DNA from: Clostridia bacterium
GTDB taxonomy: Bacteria; Bacillota; Clostridia; Oscillospirales; Acutalibacteraceae
Reading direction: 5' to 3'
Length of the DNA stretch: 64,000 nucleotides
Assembly: GCA_017407995.1 (NCBI GenBank)
Contig: JAFQVM010000014.1
Span: 112,711-176,710, forward strand
Below, one piece after another: positions 1 through 7,580 of the stretch. The translations under genes and the position numbers were made by a program. The stretch's first letter is position 1. Every line of letters starts with the position of its first letter. Below the pieces are notes generated by a model that did no database searches, was not told the origin of the DNA, and saw only the letters and a list, made by a program, of their open reading frames with translations.

Positions 1-1769
1 TTGACAACATACTCCATTCCTTCTTTTACGCAGTCTATCGCATATTTTGAAACGCCTGTTTCAAGCACGACCTTAGGTGATTTTTCAAGTATGGTCTGAG
101 TATAATCGGCACTCTTTATGGATTTTACAAAGTGCTGCTCATAGCGTGTGCCGCCGTTTGCTATGGTAGCCGTATAGTTCAACATCTGAATGGGCGTAAA
201 TAGGTTTCCCGCCTGGCCGATAGATGACTGAATAAGATAACCGGGCAACCAAGTCTGTCCTATACTCTCACGGTATTCGGGACTGTCCAGCACGCCGTCA
301 GCCTCCGTAAGCTCCACACCGGACTTAACACCCAGGCCGAGCATTGAGCGGTATTCATTGAGCTTGCTGACGCCCAACTGTTCGCCGCAGGTGAAGAAAT
401 ACGTGTTGCAAGAATCCTGCAATGCCGTGCGCAGTGTTTCGCTTCTTGTGCTGTGGTTTACCTGACAGACATAAGTCTGGTCAAGGAACGGATAACTGCC
501 GCTGCAGTGAATTACTCTGTCTCTGTCTGCTATGCCCTCCTCTATGGCGGCTATGCCGACAGACGGTTTGGATGTTGAGCCGATAGCATATGTGCTTCGA
601 AGAGCTCTGTTCCAAAGCGGTGCACGCTCGTTTTTGAGAAGCGCCACAACATCCTGTTTATAGGTCGACAAGTCATATGACGGATAACTTACACAGGCAA
701 GAATCTCACCTGTGTTCGGGTCGTTTACAATAACCGCTCCCGCAGCCTTAATTCCGTGTTTATTGCTCGAAGACGCAGCGTACGACTCTGTCTGCTTCTC
801 AAAAACATCCTGTGCTATTTTCTGCATATCAATATCAATGGTCAGCACAATGGTGCGTCCCTGGACGGGCTCTTTTGTGACCTCAACGGAAACATTTCCG
901 TCCGCATCGGTGGTGATTATCTTCTCGCCGTCCTTGCCCCTGAGATACTCTTCAAAAGCGTACTCAATTCCGCTCTTTCCGAGCATATCGTTCATGCCGT
1001 AGCCTTTTTCTTTAAGCTCCTTGTACTCCTCGGCATTGATTTTATCAACATAACCGATAATGTGCGGCGCCAGCGTGCCGTCAACATACTCTCTGTACGG
1101 CACAATCTCAACATCAACGCCTTTAAAAACAGCGCTGTTCTCCTTTACCTTAGCAACCATAACATCGCTGACATCCTCAGCGAAAGTATACGGATTGCCG
1201 ATGCCGAAGAAATTCAAAATCATCTGATATCGTACAGCCGCTATTTTCAGTGTATCCTTTTGGGAATAGCCCTGTATCTCAAACTTTTCAACAAGTCTGT
1301 CATAGCAGTTCTGGGCAGTGGCGTAGGCATTGAGGTCGAGCATATCCTTGCTCTTCATCATCTCGATTTCGCTCTCGCTGTCCGCCTTGTAGACCACTTT
1401 GCCTGAGGAGTTTATAACAAGAGGTAAATCATTTGTCCATTCAACGTTGTTTTTTTCAAACAGGTTTATAAGCGACAGGATAATCTTGTTGCGCTCTGCC
1501 TGTTCTGAAGATTTCGGGAAGAAAGAATAGTCAAAAACAATGGAATAACCCTGACGGTTTACAACAATCGGTTTTCCGTTACGGTCAACAATTTCGCCTC
1601 TTGCAGCCTTAATGGTGACGGTACGCTGAGCTGCGGTGTTTGCGGCAGAGGCATATTCCTCACCGTCCACAAGCTGGATTTTTATAAGTGCGCCAACAAA
1701 GATACCGATAACCAAAAGCATGGCACCCGTACAAACCAAGCGTCTTATAAAAAGTTTCTTGCTGTCCAT
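1..1769 (-). CDS. mrdA: Penicillin-binding protein 2, elongasome transpeptidase (partial, C-terminus beyond window)
   Basis: Class B penicillin-binding protein that cross-links peptidoglycan during side-wall elongation, anchored in the membrane and acting outside it. A single N-terminal membrane segment lies at about residues 8-28. A pedestal (dimerisation) domain follows, then the transpeptidase domain. The catalytic SxxK motif reads STSK with Ser at residue 398, and the SxN motif reads SCN at 453-455. The KTG motif is expected past the left edge, so the gene is cut at base 1. The ATG at 1769 has an AAAGGAG-type site just upstream. It is the last visible gene of a minus-strand mreB-mreC-mreD-PBP2 series, the classical cell-shape order, which supports PBP2 over a division PBP3. 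The pedestal region is longer than in E. coli PBP2, as is common in Firmicutes. Family assignment is secure; the exact paralogue is inferred from context. Confidence 0.93.
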   Translation of the reverse strand, partial: MDSKKLFIRRLVCTGAMLLVIGIFVGALIKIQLVDGEEYASAANTAAQRTVTIKAARGEIVDRNGKPIVVNRQGYSIVFDYSFFPKSSEQAERNKIILSLINLFEKNNVEWTNDLPLVINSSGKVVYKADSESEIEMMKSKDMLDLNAYATAQNCYDRLVEKFEIQGYSQKDTLKIAAVRYQMILNFFGIGNPYTFAEDVSDVMVAKVKENSAVFKGVDVEIVPYREYVDGTLAPHIIGYVDKINAEEYKELKEKGYGMNDMLGKSGIEYAFEEYLRGKDGEKIITTDADGNVSVEVTKEPVQGRTIVLTIDIDMQKIAQDVFEKQTESYAASSSNKHGIKAAGAVIVNDPNTGEILACVSYPSYDLSTYKQDVVALLKNERAPLWNRALRSTYAIGSTSKPSVGIAAIEEGIADRDRVIHCSGSYPFLDQTYVCQVNHSTRSETLRTALQDSCNTYFFTCGEQLGVSKLNEYRSMLGLGVKSGVELTEADGVLDSPEYRESIGQTWLPGYLIQSSIGQAGNLFTPIQMLNYTATIANGGTRYEQHFVKSIKSADYTQTILEKSPKVVLETGVSKYAIDCVKEGMEYVV

Positions 1770-1807
1770 TGTGTCAACTCCTTTCCCATAGATTTAAAGT
1801 GTCCTGT

Positions 1808-2347
1808 CTATCTGTTCACATCAACAGGGAAGCATTTGAAAATAAATCTGACTATCGCAAACAAAAGCGGTACGAAAACAATAGTGTATATAAACGACGG
1901 CAGGTAAAACGTAAAAAACAGACCTATCGCACCGTCAACACCCGATATAACCACCGTTACAAGCCAATGCACGCTTTCATATATCAGCAGAGCCGCTGAG
2001 GAAAACAGTAAAGCCGTAAAGACGTTGTTTCGGATAAGGTTATTTACAAGCAGACCGCAGAAATATCCGAATGTTGTCAAAAGAATGGCATTGATGCCTT
2101 GTGTGCCTCCTGTGACATCCAGCAGTACTCCTGCAAAAAGTCCGAAAAACAAGCCGCATAACTCACGTTCACACATAGCTATGCATACAACGATAATAAC
2201 TACTCCCAGCTGCCTTGCTCCAAACGGCTCAGGCAACGCCCCGGGAGTATTCTGTATAACGGCGCACACAACCAAGAGCACTGCATAAAGTGCCCGACGA
2301 ACTATGAGCTTTTTGTTTTCAGGAGTAAGGCTCATCTCAGCCGCCAT
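1808..2347 (-). CDS. mreD: Rod-shape-determining protein MreD
   Basis: Small integral membrane protein of the elongasome that connects MreC to the PBP2/RodA synthase. The 179 residues form roughly five hydrophobic segments (for example residues 19-36, 48-74, 85-104, 109-134 and 140-168) with a short basic end, typical MreD length and topology. It lies between mreC (41 bases upstream) and the PBP2 gene (38 bases downstream). The start is not certain: the ATG at 2347 lacks a close Shine-Dalgarno sequence, while an AAAGGA sits about 25 bases upstream, so a non-ATG start a few codons earlier (an in-frame CTG near 2371) or the Met at residue 5 is possible. MreD sequences are poorly conserved, so the name rests on topology and gene order. 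Confidence 0.9.
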   Translation of the reverse strand: MAAEMSLTPENKKLIVRRALYAVLLVVCAVIQNTPGALPEPFGARQLGVVIIVVCIAMCERELCGLFFGLFAGVLLDVTGGTQGINAILLTTFGYFCGLLVNNLIRNNVFTALLFSSAALLIYESVHWLVTVVISGVDGAIGLFFTFYLPSFIYTIVFVPLLFAIVRFIFKCFPVDVNR

Positions 2348-2388
2348 ACGATGCAGACATCTTGATGTCAGCTACCGTTCCTTTCGTT

Positions 2389-3243
2389 TTATTGTTGAGC
2401 AGAAGCGCCCTGCCCTTCAAACTCTGTTATAATAAACACATCTGTAAGTGCTCCGAAATCCACCGGAGTTTCAATTGTGGCACTTGCCGAAATATCAGTC
2501 GTGGAATCCGTCACCTTTGCGACAGTTCCGATTATAAGGTCACGGGGATAAATTCCTCCGACACCGGAAGTGCATACCATTCCGCCGGGAGATATCGCAG
2601 TGGTGTCCGGAAGTCCGGGCATTATGCAAAAACCGTCTTTTGCAAGCGCAGGAGTGCTCGTTACAAAGCCGAGGTCTCTCGTCCTCACCTCATAGGCGCT
2701 GACATTGACATCCGGATTCATTATCGTCTTTATCGTGCACTGAGTAAGTGATACGGACGTCACCACACCCACAAGATATTTTCCGTATATAACAGGGTCG
2801 TTTACAGAAACATCGTCTGTGCTTCCCTTGTTTAAAACAAAGGTTGATAGCGGATTTGCCGAATCCCTGCCTATAACAGCAGCTTCCGAAAACTTATAGT
2901 CGGGATTATCTTCCTTGAGCTCTAAAAACTCACGGTACAGCTCGTTTTGATTTTTCATCTGCTCATAGTCGATAAGCTGTGCACGAAGTTCCTCAATCTC
3001 GGCATTAAGTTCATCCACCTGCTTCGAGAGTGTCGCAGAAGACTTAAAGTTTATGGAAAACTCCGACAGCTTTTGTGACAAGAATGAAGATGCTCGCTGA
3101 AGCGGAGAAAAAATTGTGCTCACCACAGAATTTGCAGGCGAGGTATTAGAATGTAAAACTGCCGCAGTCACCGCACCAAGAATCAGCACAGCGATAACGG
3201 CCGTAAATATTTTAAATGTTTTTGTTCTGTAAAATCGGTTCAA
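2389..3243 (-). CDS. mreC: Rod-shape-determining protein MreC
   Basis: Elongasome scaffold protein that binds PBP2 and MreD on the outer face of the membrane. The 284 residues show the family layout: a short basic N-terminus, one membrane segment at about residues 11-30, a coiled coil at about 65-105 rich in Leu/Glu/Gln, and a beta-rich MreC core from about 120 to 270 containing the typical VIGRD and NKGS segments. The ATG at 3243 opens MNRFYRTKT. It is separated from mreB by 222 bases that hold a strong inverted repeat, so its expression may differ from that of mreB. The C-terminus is short and lacks any added domain. Confident by sequence and gene order. Confidence 0.95.
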   Translation of the reverse strand: MNRFYRTKTFKIFTAVIAVLILGAVTAAVLHSNTSPANSVVSTIFSPLQRASSFLSQKLSEFSINFKSSATLSKQVDELNAEIEELRAQLIDYEQMKNQNELYREFLELKEDNPDYKFSEAAVIGRDSANPLSTFVLNKGSTDDVSVNDPVIYGKYLVGVVTSVSLTQCTIKTIMNPDVNVSAYEVRTRDLGFVTSTPALAKDGFCIMPGLPDTTAISPGGMVCTSGVGGIYPRDLIIGTVAKVTDSTTDISASATIETPVDFGALTDVFIITEFEGQGASAQQ

Positions 3244-3465
3244 CGCATCCGCCTGCCTTTTCTTCGTTAAAATACTATCAAATACGACTCCCCGAAAATC
3301 ACCGAAAAGGCTCGCTTTCGGGCAAGTTCGGATTGCTCACGTCACCCTAATGAAACGCAAAAATCCCGCTGGTTTGCAAAAGCCCCGTACACACGAAGCT
3401 TTTGCAAGCCGGCGAGACCGCAGGTATTTTGCAGATATGTCTGCAAAATACCTGCGAAACTATAA
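3244..3465. repeat. Inverted-repeat-rich gap between mreB and mreC
   Basis: No gene seen. Two hairpin-forming repeats are present. The stronger is a perfect 16-base stem (3420-3435 against 3440-3455) with the 4-base loop TATG, starting 10 bases after the mreB stop in the transcript direction. The second is an imperfect 13-base pair of arms (3371-3383 against 3398-3410, one mismatch) built on GCAAAAGC/GCTTTTGC. Neither is followed by a run of T on the minus strand, so they do not look like ordinary intrinsic terminators. They may act as an RNA-processing or stabilising structure between mreB and mreC, or be remnants of a small palindromic repeat family. Confidence 0.8.
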
Positions 3466-4458
3466 TCAGCCGTTAAGCGGACGCTCCAGGCACATACCTG
3501 TTCCGTCTGCAACGCAGTCAAGCGGATTCTCAGCTACAAGAACAGGGATTCTCGTCTCAGCAGAGATGAGCTTGTCAAGACCTCTGAGAAGAGCGCCGCC
3601 GCCTGTGAGCATAATGCCGTGGTCGATGATATCCGCAGCAAGCTCCGGAGGAGTCTTTTCAAGAGTTGCTCTGATAACATCAAGAATCTGATTAACGGAA
3701 TCTGAGAGAGCCTCTCTGATTTCCTCAGATGTAATCTCAATGTTCTTGGGCAGACCGTCCATAAGGTTACGACCCTTAATGTTCATTGCGCCCTCACCCT
3801 CATAAGGATAAGCAGAACCGATTTTAATCTTGATATCCTCAGCAGTTCTTTCACCGATAAGAAGATTGTACTTCTTCTTGATATAGTTAATAATGGACTC
3901 GTCGAAATTGTCGCCTGCAACTCTTGCAGAGTTTGAAGTAACAACATCGCCCAGAGAGATAACAGCAACCTCACTTGTACCGCCGCCGATATCAACAACC
4001 ATGCTACCTGTAGGCTCAGAAACAGGAAGACCCGCACCGATAGCTGCTGCCATGGGCTCCTCAATAAGGCTTACATACTTAGCGCCTGCACTTCTTGCAG
4101 CGTCATTAACAGCGTTACGCTCAACACCTGTAACGCCCGAAGGAATACAAATCATAACTCTTACTCTTGCAAGAGGAGAGTTCTTTGTAATCTTTTTAAT
4201 AAAAGCCTTGAGCATATCCGCAGTAATATCAAAGTCTGCGATAACACCGTCCTTAAGAGGGCGGACTGCGGTGATGGAACCGGGGGTTCTGCCTATCATC
4301 TCCTTAGCCTCTGTTCCGACAGCGACAACCTTGGGCGGATTGTACTTCTGGTCGACAGCAACGACTGAAGGCTCTCTTATGACGATACCCTTTCCCTTAA
4401 CGAATACGAGTGTGTTTGCGGTACCGAGGTCGATACCGATATCGAGTGAAAATAACAT
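3466..4458 (-). CDS. mreB: Rod-shape-determining protein MreB, bacterial actin
   Basis: Cytoplasmic actin homologue that polymerises on the membrane with ATP and orients the cell-wall elongation machinery. The nucleotide-binding signatures are intact: phosphate 1 DLGTANT at residues 10-16, phosphate 2 DIGGGTSEV at 156-164, and adenosine motif GGGALLRG at 286-293. The hydrophobic N-terminus MLFSL fits the membrane-binding role. Length (330 residues) is normal. The start ATG at 4458 is preceded by GAAAGGAG with good spacing. It has its own promoter upstream (4598-4626) and is the first gene of the shape operon. An Mbl-type paralogue cannot be excluded from sequence alone, but the mreC and mreD neighbours favour mreB. 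Confidence 0.97.
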   Translation of the reverse strand: MLFSLDIGIDLGTANTLVFVKGKGIVIREPSVVAVDQKYNPPKVVAVGTEAKEMIGRTPGSITAVRPLKDGVIADFDITADMLKAFIKKITKNSPLARVRVMICIPSGVTGVERNAVNDAARSAGAKYVSLIEEPMAAAIGAGLPVSEPTGSMVVDIGGGTSEVAVISLGDVVTSNSARVAGDNFDESIINYIKKKYNLLIGERTAEDIKIKIGSAYPYEGEGAMNIKGRNLMDGLPKNIEITSEEIREALSDSVNQILDVIRATLEKTPPELAADIIDHGIMLTGGGALLRGLDKLISAETRIPVLVAENPLDCVADGTGMCLERPLNG

Positions 4459-4597
4459 GTTGTTCTCCTTTCAACAGCGTCCAATATTTTCTTTTATTTA
4501 AACGATATTAACCTGATTATTAACTCAAACCCGTAATATCCTTTTAAACATCTTTGTACTTTAAAGCAGTATTATTATTACAGCTTTCGTAAATTTC

Positions 4598-4626
4598 ATT
4601 ATAACATTATCGGTGCTTTTTTTCAA
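4598..4626 (-). promoter_or_regulatory. Promoter of mreB
   Basis: On the minus strand TTGAAA (-35, 4626-4621) and TATAAT (-10, 4603-4598) are 17 bases apart, a near-consensus vegetative promoter starting right after the kinase stop codon. It would give a leader of about 130 bases before mreB. Confidence 0.75.
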
Positions 4627-4628
4627 GT

Positions 4629-6230
4629 TTAACCGTTCAATGCTGCAAAATTTGCTTTGTTACACTTATAAAGCCTTTTGTAGACCTCATAGTTCTTGTC
4701 ATAGACAGCCTTATTCTCGGGATTTGGAATAAAGGTCTTTCTTGCAGGAATAAGCTTTTTAGCGTCAAGCATACTGTCTATCAGACCGAGGCCGACGGAT
4801 GAAACAACCGCTGCACCTACAGCTCCGACGTTCTGCGGGCTTGAAACGGTCTCTACGGTTCTGCCCATGCAATCGGCAAGAATCTGGCAAGTGACATCTG
4901 AAAGTGCACCTCCGCCGACAAAGCGGATAACATTGGATGTTTTAACCTTTTTATCCTGGGTCTCAACAAACCATCTCAGATGCATACAGGTTCCCTCAAC
5001 AACTGCTCTTATCAGCTCTGTCTTGCCTGTCTCAAGGCTGATATTGAAGAACATTCCTCTGGCGTTGGGGTCCTCAAACGGGCATCTGTTTCCGTGAAGC
5101 CACGGAGTGAATATAACGCCGCCGCAGCCCACGGGAGTTTTCTTTATAACCTCGGACATATAGTCGTAAAGATTTGTATAAATTGACTCCTTGGAAGCCG
5201 CAACATCTGTCTTTTCAAGGAAGATGCCTATCTCGTCGAGTGCAAGGTGGTCCTTTACCCACTCAAGGCACTTGCCTGCTGTTTCAAGCTCTGCAAAGTA
5301 GTTGAAATAACCGTCCTGAGCGCCGACGATAGCAGCAATCATTGCGCTGGTGTCAACGATGTTCTTATCAACAACGGTTGAAGCCCAGCCGGAGGTTCCG
5401 GAATAGATATGTGTGTCACCCAGAGCTACCGAACCCGCTCCGACACCGATGAGCGAGGCATCTCCGCCGCCGCCGAATACGGGAGTGCCCTCTGAGAGAC
5501 CAAGCTCCTTTGCAGCCTTATCTGTAAGTCCGCCGACCATGTCACAGCAGTCTATTATATCGGCAAGATGAGACATATCAACGCCGAGCATCTTACACAT
5601 CTCTTTGCTCCAGCCCTCTTTACCCTTGCGCACATCATAAATAAGTGTTGCAAAAGCAGAGTCCTTTGTCATGACGAATTTATCAGTCATACGACAGATT
5701 ATGTACTCTTTAACATCGAGCCACTTGTGAACTCTCTTAAAGTTCTCAGGCTCATTTTCCTCTACCCATTTGTATTTATATACAGGGTCCTTAACGCTCG
5801 CAGCAACCGCACCGGTTATCTGTAAAGATTTAAGGAGCTTAAACACGTTCGCACCGGCAATCTGAATACCGTGAGCAATACCCTCCTTAACCTGCTTTTT
5901 AGCTCTCTGGTCCATGTAGCTCATAGCTTTTCTGACGGGCACGCCGTTGCTGTCAACAAGAACAAGCCCCTGCATCTGAGAGCAGAAAGAAATACCTGCA
6001 ATCTGGTCTGCAGTTATATCTGTAGAGCTCATGAGCTTGTTGGTAGTGTTCTTGATGGCAGCCCACCACTCATCGGGGTCCTGCTCGGCACCGCCGTCAG
6101 GATAGACGGTCAGAGAATAGCCCTCCATCTCAGCAGCGATAAGCTTTATCTCATTCTCCACTTCAAACAGGCAGGTCTTGACTCCCGTTGTTCCTATGTC
6201 GTATGACATTACATATGTTCTGTCAGCCAT
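4629..6230 (-). CDS. xylB: FGGY-family carbohydrate kinase, probable xylulokinase
   Basis: Cytoplasmic sugar kinase that transfers phosphate from ATP to a pentulose or related sugar; xylulose is the likeliest substrate. The 533 residues contain the N-terminal FGGY phosphate loop DIGTTGVKT (11-19), the catalytic Gly-Gly-Gly-Gly-Asp segment at 253-257 (Asp257 as base) and a C-terminal ATP-binding GGGALSD segment followed by SSPQNVGAVGAA. In typical xylulokinases the sugar-binding segment reads GQMHG; here it is SQMQG (84-88), with His replaced by Gln, so the exact sugar is uncertain. The ATG at 6230 has GAAGGGAG upstream. It stands alone between its own promoter and the mreB promoter. The nearby GH3 enzyme has features of beta-xylosidases, which fits pentose use, but the two are separated by a terminator. 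Confidence 0.82.
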   Translation of the reverse strand: MADRTYVMSYDIGTTGVKTCLFEVENEIKLIAAEMEGYSLTVYPDGGAEQDPDEWWAAIKNTTNKLMSSTDITADQIAGISFCSQMQGLVLVDSNGVPVRKAMSYMDQRAKKQVKEGIAHGIQIAGANVFKLLKSLQITGAVAASVKDPVYKYKWVEENEPENFKRVHKWLDVKEYIICRMTDKFVMTKDSAFATLIYDVRKGKEGWSKEMCKMLGVDMSHLADIIDCCDMVGGLTDKAAKELGLSEGTPVFGGGGDASLIGVGAGSVALGDTHIYSGTSGWASTVVDKNIVDTSAMIAAIVGAQDGYFNYFAELETAGKCLEWVKDHLALDEIGIFLEKTDVAASKESIYTNLYDYMSEVIKKTPVGCGGVIFTPWLHGNRCPFEDPNARGMFFNISLETGKTELIRAVVEGTCMHLRWFVETQDKKVKTSNVIRFVGGGALSDVTCQILADCMGRTVETVSSPQNVGAVGAAVVSSVGLGLIDSMLDAKKLIPARKTFIPNPENKAVYDKNYEVYKRLYKCNKANFAALNG

Positions 6231-6262
6231 TATTGTTGTCTCCCTTCAAAAATTCAACGGAG

Positions 6263-6288
6263 AGGGTCCAAAACTATAAATTGACCCT
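6263..6288. promoter_or_regulatory. Inverted repeat in the leader of the FGGY kinase gene
   Basis: AGGGTC (6263-6268) and GACCCT (6283-6288) are exact inverted arms 14 bases apart, between the -10 element and the ribosome binding site. It could be an operator for a local sugar regulator or just a weak hairpin. No regulator gene lies beside it. Confidence 0.35.
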
Positions 6289-6301
6289 ATTTTACTTATC
6301 A

Positions 6302-6330
6302 ATTATATAGCAAAATTTTACAGATTACAA
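6302..6330 (-). promoter_or_regulatory. Promoter of the FGGY kinase gene
   Basis: TTGTAA (6330-6325) and TATAAT (6307-6302) on the minus strand with a 17-base spacer, about 70 bases upstream of the start codon. Confidence 0.7.
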
Positions 6331-6384
6331 TGTAATGAGTAAAAAATTTATAAACTTTTATTTAAACAAAGTCGTTGACAAACA

Positions 6385-6420
6385 AAAACGCCCGTCAAAA
6401 AATTTTGACGGGCGTTTTTT
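6385..6420 (-). terminator. Intrinsic terminator after the aldo/keto reductase gene
   Basis: A 13-base stem (6388-6400 against 6403-6415) with a tiny loop, GC-rich at its base, followed on the minus strand by a T run. It begins six bases after the reductase stop codon. The plus side also carries a T run, so it could work in both directions. Confidence 0.88.
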
Positions 6421-6425
6421 CACTG

Positions 6426-7565
6426 CTATTCTATTCCAAGCTCAGCGTTTAGCGCTTTCATATTTTCCATTATCTCAATGATACCGATGTTCTGCGGACA
6501 AAGACTTTCACACGAACCGCAACCTATACATTGTGCAGCACGGGCATCTGCCTCGACCTTAAGATAGTTGTTCTTATAGCTCTCTGCTTTCTTCTCGAGT
6601 CTCCATCTGCTCCATATGCGAAGCATCTCAGGAATATCAATGCCCTGCGGACAGTCCTTTACGCAGTAGCGGCATTTTGTGCAAGGTACGGTAAAGTACT
6701 TGCGGAATATTTCAACAGCGCTGTCAATAGCCTTTGAATCCTGCTCATCAAGCGGCTCAAAATTGCTCATTGTCGCAATATTATCCTCAACCTGCTCCAT
6801 GTTGCTCATACCGCTGAGTACGGTTAAAACATTAGGTTGCGATGCCGCAAAACGAATCGCCCACGATGCTATGCTGCTGTCAGGTCTTACACCTTTGAGT
6901 ATATCGTTCGCTTCATCGCACAGATTGGCAAGCGCACCGCCTCTGACGGGCTCCATAATGATACACGGTATGCCCTTTGACGCAATAATGTCATACTCCT
7001 TTTGTGCGTTGGAGTTTACGCAGTCAAGATAGTTGTACTGTATCTGTGCAAAATCCCACTCGTGGTCTGCGAGAATCCTCTCAAGGGTCGGTATATCACC
7101 GTGGAAAGAGAATCCCAAACGTCGAATCTTGCCCTGACGCTTCATTTCGTCAAGAAACTCATATGCACCAAAGTCCTCAAGCTTGTCATAATTCTCTTGC
7201 GTAAGGTTATGTTCAAGATAGAAATCAAAGTATTCAACACCGCACTTTTGAAGCTGTTCGTTGAATACCCGCTCAACATCTTCCTTCTCTTTCAAAACCC
7301 ACGCCGGCAGCTTATCCGCTAAATAAAAGCTCTCTCTCGGATATCTGCTCAGAGCCTTGCCGATAAACAGCTCAGACTGCCCTGAATGATATCCGTACGC
7401 TGTATCAAAATAGTTGACGCCATTCTTATAAGCGTAATATATCGCAGCAGCGGCGGCATCATAGTCTATCTTACCGTCATCACCGTCAACGGTAGGCATT
7501 CTCATACAGCCAAATCCCAAAAGGGATACATCATAACCTATGTTATCAAAATGTCTTTTTTTCAT
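6426..7565 (-). CDS. Aldo/keto reductase with C-terminal ferredoxin-like [4Fe-4S] domain
   Basis: NAD(P)H-dependent oxidoreductase of the aldo/keto reductase superfamily fused to a two-cluster ferredoxin domain, a common form in anaerobes, probably linking carbonyl reduction to low-potential electron carriers. From the chosen start (379 residues) the barrel carries the catalytic tetrad Asp54, Tyr59, Lys85 and His119 (segments FDTAYGY, LADKLP, LEHNL). The tail has two cysteine sets, CTKCRYCVKDCP (295-306) and CIGCGSCESLCP (346-357). I chose the ATG at 7565 because AAGG lies eight bases before it; a GTG at 7574 and an ATG at 7571 overlap that site. It follows the GH3 gene by 15 bases and is probably cotranscribed. 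The physiological substrate is unknown. Confidence 0.9.
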   Translation of the reverse strand: MKKRHFDNIGYDVSLLGFGCMRMPTVDGDDGKIDYDAAAAAIYYAYKNGVNYFDTAYGYHSGQSELFIGKALSRYPRESFYLADKLPAWVLKEKEDVERVFNEQLQKCGVEYFDFYLEHNLTQENYDKLEDFGAYEFLDEMKRQGKIRRLGFSFHGDIPTLERILADHEWDFAQIQYNYLDCVNSNAQKEYDIIASKGIPCIIMEPVRGGALANLCDEANDILKGVRPDSSIASWAIRFAASQPNVLTVLSGMSNMEQVEDNIATMSNFEPLDEQDSKAIDSAVEIFRKYFTVPCTKCRYCVKDCPQGIDIPEMLRIWSRWRLEKKAESYKNNYLKVEADARAAQCIGCGSCESLCPQNIGIIEIMENMKALNAELGIE

Positions 7566-7580
7566 TTTCATCACCTTGAA

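Noticed and set aside
756-1406. 216-codon plus-strand frame inside the PBP2 gene
   Set aside because: It is antisense to conserved PBP2 coding sequence and has no ribosome site; the hydrophobic product arises from the reverse reading.
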